From contig JADJPG010000017.1 in the NCBI GenBank assembly GCA_016713365.1, positions 22,588 to 86,587 of the forward strand: a stretch of 64,000 bases of DNA. Reading direction: 5' to 3'. This DNA comes from Verrucomicrobiota bacterium (GTDB lineage Bacteria > Verrucomicrobiota > Verrucomicrobiia > Limisphaerales > JADJPG01). Below the pieces are notes generated by a model. That model saw only the letters and a list, made by a program, of their open reading frames with translations, was not told the origin of the DNA and ran no database searches. Position numbers and translations under genes: made by a program. How positions within the stretch are numbered: the stretch's first letter is position 1; each line of letters begins with the position of its first letter. Positions 54,446-61,974 of this stretch are shown piece by piece.

Positions 54446-55591
54446 TTAGGCGGCGATCCAGCCGAGGTCTTCCATGGTCGCCCGGCCTGTGCGCCAGCGC
54501 CAGAGGTCGATGGCGAGTTGCCGGGCGAGCGCGATGACGGCTTTCTTTCTCATGGAGGTGCCGTCGGCGAGTTTGAGTTTCATGCGTTGCGCGCTTTTCC
54601 AGTCGGGCTGCCAGCGCAGGAAGCGCCAGACGGCTTCGACGAGGAGGGCTCTGACTCGTCCGTTGCCGATGCGGTCGATGGCGCCGACGCGTCGCTTGCC
54701 GCCGCTGCTGTGTTCGCCGGGGCAGCAGCCGGTGTAGCTGCCGATTTGTTTGCGGTTGTGGAAGCGGGCCCAGTCGCAGATTTCACCGTCGAGGGTGCCG
54801 AGGGTGAGTTCGCCCAGGGCCTTGGGGCGGGGCTGATCTTTCACTCGCGTTTTGATTTCGGCTTCGAGGGCGCGGAGTTGTTGTTCGATGGCGAGGATGA
54901 GTGCGCGCAGGTCGGTGAGCAGGCCGAGCACCCAGGGATCGAGGGCTTCAAGTTTCTTCCACAGGCGCGGTCCCCACCAGCGGGCGGGAAGTTTCTCGTG
55001 GCAATACTCGGCGACCTGGCCGTGGCCGCGGTTGGCGAGGGCCCGGATTTCGCGCGAGAGAAATTGCCGGCGGCGGGTGGTTTCGCGGCGGCGTTGTTCG
55101 GCCTCGGTGGGGATGCGGATGGGGGCGAGTTCGTCGCGGTTGCCATCGAGCCAGCGGGAGAGGCGCAGGCACAGGGCGCGGGCATCGAGCTTGTCGGTCT
55201 TGCGCGCGCCGTTGAGGGCGACGGGGGTGATGAGGAAGCTTTGCGCGCCGGCTTCGACGAGGCGGCGGTGGAGGGTGAAGCCGAAGCCGCACGACTCTTG
55301 CACGCAGAAGACCTGGAAGCCTTCGGTGATCCACTTTTTCACCTGCGCGAGGAGCTGGTCGTTGGTGAAGGGACGCGGGGCGTGCGGGTTGGCGTGGTCT
55401 TTCTGCACGACGGCGGTGATGGATTCCAGGTGGACGTCGAGGCCGAGTTTGAGCATGGGTTTGGCGGGATCAATCACGGCGCGCGGCAGCGGTTGGCAGG
55501 GCGGTAAAGGCCGGGCTGCGGGCTTGCCGGCGGGGGCGGTTTTGGTTACATTTATCGCGGTCATGGTGGGTTTGATGAAATATGTTTTCAT
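54446..55591 (-). CDS. IS110-family transposase (IS1111 group)
   Basis: A 381-residue DEDD/serine recombinase. The N-terminal RuvC-like domain starts LKLGLDVHLESITAVVQKDH and contains FLITPVALNGARKTDKLDAR. The C-terminal Tnp-20 domain has IGSYTGCCPGEHSSGGKRR with the expected Ser, then GNGRVRALLVEAVWRFLRWQ. The length is normal and no break is seen, so it may be active. Confidence 0.93.
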   Translation of the reverse strand: MKTYFIKPTMTAINVTKTAPAGKPAARPLPPCQPLPRAVIDPAKPMLKLGLDVHLESITAVVQKDHANPHAPRPFTNDQLLAQVKKWITEGFQVFCVQESCGFGFTLHRRLVEAGAQSFLITPVALNGARKTDKLDARALCLRLSRWLDGNRDELAPIRIPTEAEQRRRETTRRRQFLSREIRALANRGHGQVAEYCHEKLPARWWGPRLWKKLEALDPWVLGLLTDLRALILAIEQQLRALEAEIKTRVKDQPRPKALGELTLGTLDGEICDWARFHNRKQIGSYTGCCPGEHSSGGKRRVGAIDRIGNGRVRALLVEAVWRFLRWQPDWKSAQRMKLKLADGTSMRKKAVIALARQLAIDLWRWRTGRATMEDLGWIAA

Positions 55592-55663
55592 AAGTGTGAA
55601 TGACTTGCTCGTCCTTCACAGCGTGACGCCGCGTGGCGCCACGTTCAACCCACCATGGCTTCT

Positions 55664-55735
55664 AACCCGGCGTGAGCGTCGCGGTTGCAATCGTGGCGTC
55701 CCGTGGGCCGGGTCGCTGAGCTTGGGTCGTTAGGC
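55664..55735 (+). other. attC5, right 72 bases
   Basis: Resumes with AACCCGGC and ends with R' GTTAGGC at 55729. Together with 53895-53915 it makes one attC of 93 bases. Confidence 0.9.
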
Positions 55736-55746
55736 GGCTCGACCAC

Positions 55747-56238
55747 ATGACGTCTCTCGCCCAAATCAAAAGCGAAGTTGACCGCCGAGCGGCACTGATT
55801 GGAGCAGCCGGACATCATGCGCTTCCCACTTATGGGCACACCGAGGATGGCGCACGCCCACATATCGAGATTGATTCACGGGGCTATCACTTTGTCGTGG
55901 TCGAGCGCGGACAGGAGCAGTCACGCTTGACCACGGGCGACCTCGACGAGTTGCTCTACCGCATCTTCCAGAGCGTCACGTCTGATTTGGCGTTCTCTTA
56001 CGAGTTGGCGCACCGAGTGGAGACGCAGGACTGCCGCAGATTGGCTTTCAAGCGACAGGTCGAGTTGCTTTCGCAGCTTTCTCCGAGTTGGGGCGAGCGT
56101 CGGGCTGACGAGCATCAGCGTATTCTGCGAGAGCACCCGTTCGATGACCGGTCAGGGATTCGAGCGCGTCTCTCTACGCAGGTAGGCTGGCAGAGAGCCT
56201 GCGAGCGGTTTCCGCTGCCATTAGCATCCGATGAGTAG
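55747..56238 (+). CDS. Cassette 6: Imm63-like immunity protein
   Basis: A 163-residue soluble protein resembling the Imm63 family of polymorphic-toxin immunity proteins: LAQIKSEVDRRAALIGA, LPTYG, RPHIEIDSRGYHFVVVERGQ, DELLYRIFQSVTSDLAFSYE, and ERRADEHQRILREHPF. Imm63 proteins are found next to contact-dependent toxins. No toxin is in the array, so this would be an orphan immunity cassette. Family call from memory. Confidence 0.65.
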   Translation: MTSLAQIKSEVDRRAALIGAAGHHALPTYGHTEDGARPHIEIDSRGYHFVVVERGQEQSRLTTGDLDELLYRIFQSVTSDLAFSYELAHRVETQDCRRLAFKRQVELLSQLSPSWGERRADEHQRILREHPFDDRSGIRARLSTQVGWQRACERFPLPLASDE

Positions 56239-56247
56239 CACACCGCC

Positions 56248-56340
56248 GCCTAACCATTCGCTTCAGCGAACCCGCCTTAAGCGTCGCGGTTGCAATCGTG
56301 GCGTCCCGCGGGCCGGGTCGCTGAGCTTGGGTCGTTCGCC
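56248..56340 (+). other. attC6 recombination site (93 bp, variant R')
   Basis: R'' GCCTAAC at 56248; the R' position holds GTTCGCC instead of GTTAGGC (56334), overlapping a GCCCAAC. The internal segment is otherwise the common type. Confidence 0.85.
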
Positions 56341-56402
56341 CAACGCGTAGGGCCACTCGACATGACCACGCTACTGCATCGGTCTCCTCGTTACTGGCTG
56401 CA

Positions 56403-56834
56403 TTGGGTGTTGGCGCATCCCTTCACCTGACTTGGATCGTCGGCAGCATCGGATTGTGGATACCCTTGAGCCTTCAGTTTCACGAGGCGGGTGTGTTTGA
56501 CTCGCTCACGGCAGACTGGAGCACCATTCCCTTGGTTTTGGTTTGCTACGCAGCTACCTCTGGACTCGGCTTCTACGCAGCACTCTTCACTGTATCGTGG
56601 CTGATATTGGCCATCAGCCGCCGAGTGAGTGGAGCACCTCACGAGATTGGGGAGACCGTGATGATTTTGGCAGGTCCATTCACGGGGCGGCAGTCCACAA
56701 TTTACGAGATACCACGAGGACAGGGAGGACAGCCAGTTCCCAGAGTTGACCTCGGCGACGAAGCCAGACAGAAGTATCAAGACATTTTCGATGAGTATTG
56801 CCTTCTTCGGATGTCACGACGACCAGCAGCATGA
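56403..56834 (+). CDS. Cassette 7: membrane protein
   Basis: About 143 residues from TTG 56403 with two to three hydrophobic segments (LHLTWIVGSIGLWIPLSLQF; TIPLVLVCYAATSGLGFYAAL; LFTVSWLILAI), then a soluble tail (GRQSTIYEIPRGQGGQ; RQKYQDIFDEYCLLR). The nearest ATG (56362) is in another frame, so the start is uncertain and a small frameshift is possible. Function unknown. Confidence 0.55.
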   Translation: MGVGASLHLTWIVGSIGLWIPLSLQFHEAGVFDSLTADWSTIPLVLVCYAATSGLGFYAALFTVSWLILAISRRVSGAPHEIGETVMILAGPFTGRQSTIYEIPRGQGGQPVPRVDLGDEARQKYQDIFDEYCLLRMSRRPAA

Positions 56835-56860
56835 CTACGACCACAGACAGAACGAGGGCG

Positions 56861-56949
56861 AACAAACCGGCTGCAGTCAACGCCGGGATCGCGCCTCGGT
56901 TGACAATCGGACATCATCCGCCCGGCGTGCCTGAGCCGGAGCGTTAGGT
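56861..56949 (+). other. attC7 recombination site (divergent type)
   Basis: R' GTTAGGT at 56943. Arms CCGGCTGCAGTCAACGCCGGG and CCCGGCGTGCCTGAGCCGG pair well. The left core is poorly conserved (GCGAACAAAC region), so the exact start is approximate. Confidence 0.7.
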
Positions 56950-56958
56950 GCAACGAGT

Positions 56959-57288
56959 ATGTCTCGCAAGCAATCCGAGAATCCTCAGAATTATCCTCTA
57001 TCCGAGGCCGAAAAGCAGCGGCGTGTAAAGAATCTCATCGCGCTTGGTTACATCGAGCGAGCAAGCGACCTCCCAGATGGAGCGATCCCCGCAGACACAA
57101 CGATTCCAGCGAAGGCATACTACAGCCTCCCGGTACCGTTCTACGCTCAGGAGATGTATCGTTGTCGTGAGTGTGGACAGGAAGTAATATGGACGGCGCT
57201 TGAGAAGTATCGGTATTACGAAGTGGAGAAAGGAAACATGTATGCCAAACGCGTTCACTGTGACTCATGCTATCACAAGAGCACCTAA
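56959..57288 (+). CDS. Cassette 8: zinc-ribbon protein
   Basis: A 109-residue protein with two CxxC pairs, YRCRECGQEVIWTALEK and VHCDSCYHKS, spaced like the probable zinc-ribbon domain family (zf-trcl-like). It has a basic N-terminal part (SEAEKQRRVKNLIALGYI). Starts 10 bases after attC7 and ends inside attC8. Function unknown. Confidence 0.75.
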   Translation: MSRKQSENPQNYPLSEAEKQRRVKNLIALGYIERASDLPDGAIPADTTIPAKAYYSLPVPFYAQEMYRCRECGQEVIWTALEKYRYYEVEKGNMYAKRVHCDSCYHKST

Positions 57289-57375
57289 CCATGCGCTTCA
57301 GCGAACCCGGCCGGTGCGCTCTTGTTGCAATCGAAGCGTCTTGTGGGCCGGGTCGCTGAGCTTGGGTCGTTAGCC
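57283..57375 (+). other. attC8 recombination site (93 bp)
   Basis: R'' ACCTAAC at 57283, R' GTTAGCC at 57369; the internal segment GGGCCGGGTCGCTGAGCTTG is shared with attC1, 5 and 6. Last recognisable attC of the array. Confidence 0.88.
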
Positions 57376-57755
57376 TTTTCCTGTCTGCGTTGAAAAACAA
57401 CGCCTTAGCACTCAATTCATTCTTACAGACAGGGCTTTGCGCAGGATGTTCAATTACTACTTGGGCGTAATCAGCGTAACTGCTCTTAACTCCTTTAATC
57501 CGATCTAGCTGGCAAAGTTGCTGGCAGGGAGTGTCGGTTCGATTATTGATCGAGATATTGATTCGGTTGAGCGCATTGAGGAACGTGGATCCGAGAGAGG
57601 AAGGACTCGGTCAGCTTACCGCTACTTTCGCCTATAATTTTGTGCGAAAACCCTGGCAAATCGAGGTTAATCTGCCACTGCTAAGGCTAACTCAAATATA
57701 CTCGACCTTATGCCCTCTCACTTTTTCACTCAGTGGAGCAGGTCATTAGCGCAGT
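57376..57755. other. Space after the last attC, no firm gene
   Basis: 380 bases, A+T-rich. Frame pieces from about 57448 (FNYYLGVISVTALNSF) and then, shifted, LLAGSVGSIIDRDIDSVERI ending near 57643 could be a broken lipoprotein-like cassette gene, but this is weak. It marks the switch from the integron to the low-GC island. Confidence 0.3.
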
Positions 57756-58263
57756 TTACTCTTCGGGTTTCATTTGATTGATCAATTCTGCTGCTTCGCG
57801 CCCTTCCGCGTCATTTCTGGCAGCGAAAAACGCGGACATCAATTCCCAAGATTCAGACCGGCAAAGGCCGTAGTCAATTTTGGGCCAGTTTCGTTCATAC
57901 CACGGGCCAATCGCGTTGGGATTGATAGTTGAAATGTCTCCTCGTGGATCTCGGCAAGCGACAACGATTCGATGCACCCGATGCACGACGCTCGTTCCGA
58001 GGCACATCAGACACGGTTCAAAAGTCGTAAAAAGTTCGATTCTTCGCTTTTCTATTTTTTCCCACCGAAGAATATCTTCGGAGTGACGAAGGAAGAGCAA
58101 CATTTCTGCATGCGATATGCGATCCGCCTTATTTTCCTTTCGATTTTCGCTCACGCGCTATGACTTCATCATTTACGACCAATATGGCACCGACTGGATA
58201 ATTACCAGAGTCAGCTGCCAACTTAGCCTCCTCAAGAGCTATCTGCATCAGTCTTTTTGTCAC
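57756..58263 (-). CDS. Nucleoside/cytidine deaminase-like protein (one frameshift)
   Basis: About 169 residues of the CDA/tRNA-adenosine-deaminase zinc fold. Reading from GTG 58263: LMQIALEEAKLAADSGNYPV, GAILVVNDEVIARER; then after a one-base shift in the A-run at 58144-58147, DRISHAEMLLFLRH (zinc His and proton-shuttle Glu) and TTFEPCLMCLGT (two zinc Cys). A C-terminal extension of about 55 residues follows. Substrate unknown. Lies 23 bases after the methyltransferase gene and is probably cotranscribed. Confidence 0.8.
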
Positions 58264-58286
58264 GGTCGGAGAATCCCCTTAGTGGT

Positions 58287-59093
58287 TCATTTTGTATTGG
58301 CTACTCGTTCCGCCAAACATAACGCAATCACTCCTCCAATCGTTTTGTGGAATGTCACGTTATGGGTCCATTCTTCCTGATGAAACGTGCTTGCCATTAG
58401 GGTTTGGAACTGAGACCGAGGAAGCAGTGCGTCACCAACATCACCGAGAAAGCGACGATAGTATTGATCGCGCAACCAGTCCCAAGTTGTCATGCCATCT
58501 CGAGGATCAAGAACCTCTGCGATTATTACACGATTGTTTGACCATTTTGCAAGACGGGCAAGCACGGACTGAAGTTCTTCAATCCTTGAAAAGTGATGCA
58601 ACGTGTTTCGGCAGTAAACCACGTCAAATGCTCCCTTAGTGAAGGGCGCACGTGTTATGTCCTCGTTAGTGAAAATGATGTCCCCCGCAATTTGAGGGTT
58701 CGAGGAAACACGGCTAGCCAACACTTCAAGTGTATCCCAAGCGATATCGTTGAGGATGACAGTCTTCGCCTTTCTCGAAAACTCTATTGTGGCGACGTGA
58801 TCGCCCGCAGAAACGTCAATCAACCTCTCACAGCCATTTGGTATGCATGCCAAGATTAGGTTTTTCAGATCATGGCGCGGCGTCCGATTCATCAAGAGTG
58901 ATAAAGGGCGATCACACGCGTTCAGCAAAGGCTTCACCAACTTCCTGTGAGTAGTGTAACGAGAACCAAAGTTCCTTTGTTCCATTATTTCACGCTCAAC
59001 TGTTCGGGCACCATCAAGCAGTTCAGGGATACGGGAACACGCATAATGTATCACTTCCTTGTTCCACGATTTGCTTAGAAAGATACGAGGCAC
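58287..59093 (-). CDS. Class I SAM-dependent methyltransferase
   Basis: Up to 268 residues. SAM motif I is LIDVSAGDHVATIEF, with a later acidic ILNDIAWDTLEVLASR, and the post-motif is FDVVYCRNTLHHFSRIEEL. Substrate unknown. The start overlaps the preceding gene by about 70 bases in another frame; GTG 59093 is the longest option. Either the genes overlap or an indel separates parts of one longer protein. Confidence 0.75.
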   Translation of the reverse strand: MPRIFLSKSWNKEVIHYACSRIPELLDGARTVEREIMEQRNFGSRYTTHRKLVKPLLNACDRPLSLLMNRTPRHDLKNLILACIPNGCERLIDVSAGDHVATIEFSRKAKTVILNDIAWDTLEVLASRVSSNPQIAGDIIFTNEDITRAPFTKGAFDVVYCRNTLHHFSRIEELQSVLARLAKWSNNRVIIAEVLDPRDGMTTWDWLRDQYYRRFLGDVGDALLPRSQFQTLMASTFHQEEWTHNVTFHKTIGGVIALCLAERVANTK

Positions 59094-59616
59094 ATCCTTG
59101 ATTCGGAATAAACAAGCCCCTTAGGTCTGGGTTATCCTCATGAAAACTGCGGATATTGGATGCCGCACATGCATAGACCAGCCCCCAGTGAGTCACCACT
59201 TCGTCTGCTCTAACAAACCGATTTTCAATTGAAGCAATAGGTGTAGCTGTGAGCATGTCAACCCTTGGTAAGAAGCGCGTGAAAATGTCCTGAATATTCT
59301 CGCGGATTTCCATGTAGGATTGCCCTAGTCCAGAAGCCGACGCGTCCCACGCCAGCCTGTTCTCAGCGAAGGACCAAGTGAGAAAAATCGAAGGTTCAGG
59401 CATGTCAATCGCATAAGGAATTAGTATGAGAAAGCCATGCATTCGACGACAATACTGCATCTGAAACTCGTCAACCTTGTCGTCGCAAAACGAGAAGTGA
59501 CGCATATCATACATTGACCTGAGATGAGCGATGTATGAAACCAAATAAGCTTTGCCGTCAGAGAATGTCTTCGCCAATTGAAGATCAATTTTCATAAAAG
59601 CTGCGTTAGACCTCAA
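59023..59616 (-). CDS. Unrecognised soluble protein heading a three-gene operon
   Basis: A 197-residue protein (or 189 from the second ATG) with RMHGFLILIPYAIDMPEPSI, FLTWSFAENRLAWDASASGL, EVVTHWGLVYACAASNIRSF and GLFIPNQGCASYLSKQIVEQ. No membrane helix or known motif. Its end overlaps the methyltransferase start. Similar codon use and low GC suggest it was acquired with its two neighbours. Confidence 0.55.
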   Translation of the reverse strand: MRSNAAFMKIDLQLAKTFSDGKAYLVSYIAHLRSMYDMRHFSFCDDKVDEFQMQYCRRMHGFLILIPYAIDMPEPSIFLTWSFAENRLAWDASASGLGQSYMEIRENIQDIFTRFLPRVDMLTATPIASIENRFVRADEVVTHWGLVYACAASNIRSFHEDNPDLRGLFIPNQGCASYLSKQIVEQGSDTLCVFPYP

Positions 59617-59726
59617 ACCTCATGAGCGAGCCTACTTTTTATTGAAGCCAGAAAGAATTTATGCTCAGGAGCATCATTAGTCGAGCAAGAACCGCTATCT
59701 GTTGGTAAACCATTTCTAGTCGGGTT

Positions 59727-59957
59727 GTGTGTCTTTACCCTGAGCTACCAGCGAATATTTCTGGTCAGTTGGTTGAATGGATTGTAATAGGCGAGCATCG
59801 CAGGATATTCTCTCTTGATGGCCAACATGCATTTGTTGCCACTGACAAGCCTACTGACCGATGTGTCGACTTGACGAACTTTGTCGATGATGGACGCGAT
59901 ACCATGTGGCTCTATACAACCTCCAGTTTTCCACTCGATGGAGCACTACTCGATTAA
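59727..59957 (+). CDS. Possible small protein
   Basis: A 76-residue frame from GTG (RRIFSLDGQHAFVATDKPTD; DLTNFVDDGRDTMWLYTTSS) in the 450-base gap 59617-60067. Not recognised. The rest of the gap shows nothing, apart from a core-like GTTAGAC at 59605 just inside the upstream end of the minus-strand operon. Confidence 0.3.
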   Translation: MCLYPELPANISGQLVEWIVIGEHRRIFSLDGQHAFVATDKPTDRCVDLTNFVDDGRDTMWLYTTSSFPLDGALLD

Positions 59958-60067
59958 CGTAAACGCGCGAATTGTCTCGTTCAGATCCCCGGGCAGAGGG
60001 ACTCGCATCCGGTGCGTTCACTTTCTGGTTCACAGTTCGGAAAACTTCACGAGCCTGCGCTCCTCAC

Positions 60068-61132
60068 TCAGTTTCTTTTTTCCAGTGCATCCTGAAGTTC
60101 CTGCTCGCTTATTCTTGAATACTGCAACGAATACGCTGCGTTTCGGTGCCCAAGCTGCCGCTGCACCGCCTCGATGTTTCCGGTTTGCTCGATCAAATAC
60201 CGCCCCATTGCGTGGCGAGCCGAGTGCGGAGTCTTCCCTTGAACCCCCGCAGCGCCGCAGACCTGATTCCAAACCTCGTTGACCGCGTTTGGGTGGAGTT
60301 TGCCGTGTCTGTTTCGACTCGACCCAGCCGCGAGGAATAGTTCCGGCGCTCCGTGCCCCTCTACATCTTGGTTCCGTTCCTTCTCGAAGTAGTCGCGGAT
60401 AGCCGCGATTCCTTCTCGTGAAATTTTGTAAGTGTGAGTGACCGCCCCTTTCTCAACCACCGTGATCCGCTTGTCCTTGAAATCCACATTGCTAAGTGCC
60501 AGTCCTGCGACAGCGGCGCGGCGCATCTCTGTTTCAATGAGCGCATAGACAATCGCCCTGTTTCGATACGGCCTATACCCCCTCCTCACCGGCCTCTCCT
60601 CCTCACCCTTAAACCGACTCCGATCCTTGGACCTCCCACCGTTCTTCAAAAGCAGATCCGCCGCATCCAAAATTCGCCTTCTTTCTGTTGGCGTAAGCGC
60701 CCGTTCGATCGATAGCAAACTAGTAGCCGGAAGCGCCCGAATCTTCTCCATCGGATCCCCCAGCGCAAATGGTCGCATTCGATGCACCCACTTCGAGAAA
60801 GTTTTTAGATGAGCAAGAATCCGGTTGATCGTCCGGTCATTCCACTGACGCGCGCCGCCTGCACCCACCGTCCCACGGAGCGAGTTGAGAAACGCCTGAG
60901 ACAAACGTGGCGTCCAGTTGTCGATTGACGTGCCCTTGGTTTCGTCTTCGAAGAACCGCACAAATAATTCGAGATCGCGCCCTTGAACTTTTCGAGACGA
61001 ATCGAGTGTCGTTACCTCCACCGCGAAGTAAGCCTCGACCCAATCTTTAAGACGGTGTTCTGCCCCAACGGAGGCTTCCAAATTCTTTCGCAAGGTAATT
61101 TGCACCCCATTTTCGCCCTCGAATTCTGCCAT
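60068..61132 (-). CDS. Tyrosine recombinase/integrase
   Basis: A 354-residue site-specific integrase with an N-terminal SAM-like DNA-binding part (LKDWVEAYFAVEVTTLDSSR). The catalytic set: Arg in ALIETEMRRAAVAGLALS, His and Arg in TPHSARHAMGRYL, His in QLGHRNAAYSL and Tyr in LQYSRISEQEL. It differs from IntI (no integron insert). It probably mobilised the low-GC island between it and the Pycsar genes. No attachment site could be identified. Confidence 0.9.
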   Translation of the reverse strand: MAEFEGENGVQITLRKNLEASVGAEHRLKDWVEAYFAVEVTTLDSSRKVQGRDLELFVRFFEDETKGTSIDNWTPRLSQAFLNSLRGTVGAGGARQWNDRTINRILAHLKTFSKWVHRMRPFALGDPMEKIRALPATSLLSIERALTPTERRRILDAADLLLKNGGRSKDRSRFKGEEERPVRRGYRPYRNRAIVYALIETEMRRAAVAGLALSNVDFKDKRITVVEKGAVTHTYKISREGIAAIRDYFEKERNQDVEGHGAPELFLAAGSSRNRHGKLHPNAVNEVWNQVCGAAGVQGKTPHSARHAMGRYLIEQTGNIEAVQRQLGHRNAAYSLQYSRISEQELQDALEKRN

Positions 61133-61278
61133 TTTGCGCCCTCCGAACGACAGAATACCGTGCGAAAGAAACGTTTCGCAAGGTAGGTTGTGATATTGCT
61201 GAAGGGTGGCTGCCTGTTATATCGCTGAGTGAAGGGCAATCAATTCCTCCCTGGACGGACGTAGGTCCTCATTCTGGT

Positions 61279-61971
61279 TTAATCCGCTAGCTTCCAATGA
61301 TAAGTAGTTCCGTAAATTCTCATATTATTCATCGGAGTCCATGAGAGCGGCGTCCACATATTGACACCATTTGACACCTTGGCTTCATCAGCGAGAACCT
61401 TACACGCTATCAGTGATATAAGTGGAATAGTTGTCTAAATTGCAAAGTTTTGCTGCGTAATTGGCAGATCGCCCAACCCACACTAAATCATTTGCACCGC
61501 GAATTCCCGTTTTGGCTACCAGTAGAGTGCTAGTGTCTATTCCAACCACTTGCTTCACCGTGTAGGTATCAGCACCATACTGTTTCACTATCCCCGGATT
61601 GATGACGTAACCTACGGCCCAATTGATTTTCAAGGCTGCTCTGACTGCCGACGTATTTTTAGCCTTTCCCATGAATACCGCCATCACCCGGTCACCATCA
61701 TAAGCCGTTACCTCGCCGCCCTCAGAGCTGATAATCTTGGCGGCGCAGTGCAAAAAGGTTTTGTATATCTCGGCTGCAAATTCCTTGGCATTATTATCAA
61801 CCAACCTTGTCGAGCCCGAGAGGTCTGCATACAAGACCGTACCATCTAGTTCGATGCCGTCGTTTCCAAGCGCGATGGAGGTGTCGTCCGGAATGACAGT
61901 TACGTCACGCTTTTTCCAACTGCTGGAAAAACCTCCTTAACTTTCATCTCAAGATCGGCTCCTAGCCCCAT
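61279..61971 (-). CDS. pycC: PycC-like pyrimidine/nucleotide cyclase (two frameshifts)
   Basis: A stand-alone class III cyclase of about 230 residues, resembling Pycsar PycC. From ATG 61971: MGLGADLEMKVKEVF; after a lost T near 61918, RDVTVIPDDTSIALGND and VLYADLSGSTRLVD (first metal Asp); then AYDGDRVMAVF (second Asp), VGIDTS and DLVWVGRSANYAAKL (Asn/Arg site). After a deletion near 61403 it continues KVLADEAKVSNGVN to NNMRIYGTTYHWKLAD, the usual ending of these cyclases, with stop at 61279. It lies 3 bases after the effector gene. It would make cCMP or cUMP on phage infection. Confidence 0.82.
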
Positions 61972-61974
61972 ATT

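Larger units (their letters stand above)
53916..55663 (-). mobile_element. IS110-family, IS1111-type insertion sequence inside attC5
   Basis: A 1,748-bp element. Deleting it joins 53915 to 55664 and recreates an attC of exactly 93 bases, so there is no target duplication. One transposase gene on the minus strand leaves about 530 non-coding bases downstream and about 70 upstream. Subterminal inverted sequences ATGGTTG (left) and ATGGTGG (right, reversed) start about 7 bases from each end. Long 3' non-coding DNA and subterminal repeats are traits of the IS1111 group, one branch of which is known to target attC. Confidence 0.88.
50416..57375. mobile_element. Chromosomal integron: intI, attI region and an array of eight attC sites
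   Basis: intI on the minus strand faces away from a plus-strand array of small genes, each followed by an attC element that starts with a YYYAAC-type core (GCCTAAC) and ends with GTTAGGC or a near variant. Five sites, including the interrupted one once rejoined, are 93 bases long and share the segment GGGCCGGGTCGCTGAGCTTG or a close variant. Two are 126 bases and one is unrelated. One attC is split by an IS110-family element. Cassette products are mostly small, several membrane-anchored. The 57375 end is the last recognisable attC. Confidence 0.93.

Noticed and set aside
54440..55507. Plus-strand frame of 355 codons across the transposase
   Set aside because: Antisense shadow of the IS110-family transposase, composed mainly of Gly, Ala, Glu and Phe.
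59605..59611. GTTAGAC as a ninth integron core site
   Set aside because: A lone 7-base core without a partner or hairpin arms, overlapping the start of a minus-strand gene.
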